The notes under the pieces were generated by a model. It saw only the letters and a program-made list of their open reading frames with translations, was not told where the DNA came from and did no database searches. 6,093 nucleotides of DNA from Candidatus Kariarchaeota archaeon (GTDB lineage: Archaea > Asgardarchaeota > Heimdallarchaeia > Heimdallarchaeales > Kariarchaeaceae): positions 1-6,093 of the forward strand of contig JAEOUB010000174.1 of assembly GCA_016839545.1 (NCBI GenBank). Direction: 5' to 3'. The position numbers were made by a program, and so were the translations under genes. Each line of letters begins with the position of its first letter. Position 1 is the first letter of the stretch. Of the stretch, positions 4,786 to 6,093 are shown piece by piece.

Positions 4786-5388
4786 ATGAGTGCTCCTGTG
4801 GATGAGAGTGACCGTAGCACCGGGTACAGTCAGGACAGTGGTCTCAATACCCGATCCTACTTGGTTTTGCTGCTGATTATCATCACCATCACCGTTGCAA
4901 TCCGCATATTCGGGCTTGTGGGAGCTGGACTGGCACGATTGGGCTTTGTCCTCCTTGCAGTCTGGTTCATCTACCGCTATCTCAAGAGCCAGCGGGGCTA
5001 CCGTGACCGCTACCAGGAACAGGGCAAGCAAGCAGCAAATCTGCAGTATTTTGTTCGCTGGGGGCTCCTGCTTATAATTTTCATCTTTTCCTTCAGCTTC
5101 ACTCTGACCCTGCTGGGTGATCCGGCACTGGCTTTCCTGATCAATGCCGTCGTCTATGCAGTGGTGGTCCAGGTGGCAGATGACTATGCATCGAGGGATA
5201 TGCGGGAATATGTGGCCAACAAGAGGAGAAGGGACCGTGAATTTGTCGATTCCATCTCCGATCCGGCAAATATTGCATCCAAGTGTATGAGCTGCCAGAG
5301 GAAAATCGATAGGGATGAAAAATTCTGCCCTCACTGTGGCTTTGAGCAGAAAGAGATCAGAAAAGATATTGGCTATACTGACAATTAG
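4786..5388 (+). CDS. Four-pass membrane protein with C-terminal zinc ribbon
   Basis: A 200-residue protein of unknown function. After a polar N-terminus (1-23), hydrophobic helices lie at about 24-42, 46-64, 90-110 and 113-131. A basic, charged stretch follows (about 133-160) with KRRR at 146-149. The zinc ribbon has C167, C170, C181 and C184 and ends FCPHCG, like the one at 1923-2171. The two helix pairs could be a duplication of the two-helix unit in the smaller zinc-ribbon proteins of this window, though their sequences are not clearly alike. The long loop and ribbon are probably cytosolic by the positive-inside rule. The gene lies just after the repeat region and is convergent with the RING/PHD-like gene, with 87 bp between stops. 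Confidence 0.8.
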   Translation: MSAPVDESDRSTGYSQDSGLNTRSYLVLLLIIITITVAIRIFGLVGAGLARLGFVLLAVWFIYRYLKSQRGYRDRYQEQGKQAANLQYFVRWGLLLIIFIFSFSFTLTLLGDPALAFLINAVVYAVVVQVADDYASRDMREYVANKRRRDREFVDSISDPANIASKCMSCQRKIDRDEKFCPHCGFEQKEIRKDIGYTDN

Positions 5389-5414
5389 ACAGTTTCAGGG
5401 GTTGTAATCCTCAT

Positions 5415-5460
5415 AGATTGGACTACCAATCTTTGCAGAGGTTGTAGAAACAAAATTTTG
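5415..5460. terminator. Hairpin and A/T palindrome between convergent genes
   Basis: AGATTGG (5415-5421) pairs perfectly with CCAATCT (5426-5432) around the loop ACTA. CAAAATTTTG (5451-5460) is a 10-bp palindrome giving a short T run on either strand. Both sit in the 87-bp gap between two converging genes, where termination is needed in both directions. Archaeal termination mainly uses T runs, so the palindrome may matter more than the stem. Confidence 0.35.
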
Positions 5461-5475
5461 AGAGTAGAGGGATTT

Positions 5476-5766
5476 TCAGCCAAACAGGACATCACTTGCA
5501 CTCAGCAAGATGGCAATCACTATGAAGAAAACAGCAGTCAGTCCCCACACCCCTCCAGATGCTGATGTATTCAATGCCGAATCTTTAGAGCGTCTCAGCA
5601 TCTTGATTTCTGCCTCATCAAGCGGTTCACGACACATGGGACATGACTTGGAATTGCTCATCGAGCGGATGATGCATGATTGGTGAAAATCATTGTAGCA
5701 TTTCTTGCAGTGATAGCTCACAGAATCGATTGCCTGGTAGCAGATCTCGCAGTGACCAACACTCAT
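5476..5766 (-). CDS. RING/PHD-like zinc-finger protein with C-terminal membrane anchor
   Basis: A 96-residue protein. Eight potential zinc ligands occur in order: C6, C9, C20, C23, H28, C31, C42 and C45. This C4HC3 pattern with CxxC-x10-CxxC-x4-H-x2-C-x10-CxxC fits a cross-brace finger. The Cys-4/His-5 order and spacing resemble PHD or RING-variant fingers, while the ending CPMCREPL is typical of RING E3 ligases. A charged linker (about 49-63) leads to one hydrophobic helix (about 73-93) near the C-terminus, so the finger should be a membrane-tethered cytosolic module. A ubiquitin-ligase role is plausible in an Asgard-like archaeon, but no ubiquitin, E1 or E2 gene is in the window. Its ATG overlaps the upstream gene's TGA (ATGA), indicating translational coupling. 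Confidence 0.82.
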   Translation of the reverse strand: MSVGHCEICYQAIDSVSYHCKKCYNDFHQSCIIRSMSNSKSCPMCREPLDEAEIKMLRRSKDSALNTSASGGVWGLTAVFFIVIAILLSASDVLFG

Positions 5767-6093
5767 GATGTCTCATCATCCGCTGGAAACAAGAACTTTT
5801 CCTCTCCTGAGAGTCCCGGACGCCGTTTTCTCATGGTCCACTCCCAGACAAAGACAGTGAACAGGGCATAGAACCCCACCAAGGTGACAAATGCCAGTGG
5901 GCCGATCATAGAAAATTCAGCTGTGGCCAGTGTAATTGCTCCCGCTTGGATCTTAGCGGTCTGAACTCCCACAATCATGCCAATGACCATGACGATATAG
6001 GTGAGTACAGAGACCTGAGAGGTTACAGATGCCAGCATCAGCGAGTTTGAGACACGACGGAACAGGAAAAGCAGGGAAATGAGGCTGTGGACC
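5763..6093 (-). CDS. Membrane protein, 5' end beyond the window, operon partner of the zinc-finger gene
   Basis: The frame stays open to the right edge, so this is probably the C-terminal part (at least 109 residues) of a longer protein. An internal ATG at 6038 exists, but the 18 codons before it continue in a hydrophobic style (SLISLLFLF), arguing that translation starts further upstream. Hydrophobic helices lie at about residues 2-11 (cut), 24-42 and 60-84 of the visible part. A basic MRKRRPG (87-93) and a short acidic tail ending DDETS follow. I do not recognise the family. The TGA stop overlaps the ATG of the RING/PHD-like gene, so the two proteins are probably made together and may form a membrane complex. 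Confidence 0.7.
   Translation of the reverse strand, partial: VHSLISLLFLFRRVSNSLMLASVTSQVSVLTYIVMVIGMIVGVQTAKIQAGAITLATAEFSMIGPLAFVTLVGFYALFTVFVWEWTMRKRRPGLSGEEKFLFPADDETS

Noticed and set aside
4744..5334. 196-codon minus-strand frame opposite the four-pass membrane protein
   Set aside because: It is an antisense shadow. The plus strand has four clean membrane helices and a zinc ribbon, while the minus translation is Cys/Gln/Asp-rich without structure.

Overview
This 6.1 kb window has moderate GC and reads as archaeal. Several genes have AT-rich TATA-like boxes about 25-30 nt before the start codon with little or no leader. Small membrane proteins ending in a CxxC-x10-CxxC zinc ribbon recur, and one small protein has a RING/PHD-like cross-brace zinc finger plus a C-terminal membrane anchor. 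That last protein makes an Asgard-type archaeon (for example Thorarchaeota-like) an attractive guess. This is inference from style and content: no rRNA or other taxonomic marker is present.

Layout. Positions 1-114 hold a dense cluster of TGTACA/TGTATACA palindromes around TATA-like boxes, probably the control region of a gene off the left edge. Positions 235-1812 (minus) encode a two-domain SAM methyltransferase. Its N-terminal half looks like a glycine/sarcosine-type N-methyltransferase. Its C-terminal half closely resembles, from memory, a methyltransferase family best known from fungal meroterpenoid clusters (AusD/Trt5 type). Divergent from it are two small two-pass membrane proteins with C-terminal zinc ribbons (1923-2171 and 2290-2667). 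Next come a stand-alone class I methyltransferase (2938-3714) and a helical protein with a C-terminal membrane anchor (3804-4244).

Positions 4245-4785 contain no credible gene but are rich in repeats. A bipartite unit of about 73 bp occurs twice, 218 bp apart, and includes a perfect 30-bp block. Degenerate third copies of both halves, two copies of AAAACGTTTTCTC 30 bp apart and a perfect 14-bp palindrome are also present. Then follows a four-pass membrane protein with the same zinc-ribbon ending (4786-5388). Convergent to it is a two-gene minus-strand operon: a membrane protein running off the right edge (5763-6093) coupled by an ATGA overlap to the membrane-anchored RING/PHD-like protein (5476-5766).

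No single pathway links these genes. Two themes recur: three methyltransferase domains in two genes, and four small membrane proteins with cytosolic-looking zinc modules. The items most worth following up are the methyltransferase fusion, the anchored zinc-finger gene pair and the 4.3-4.7 kb repeat region.
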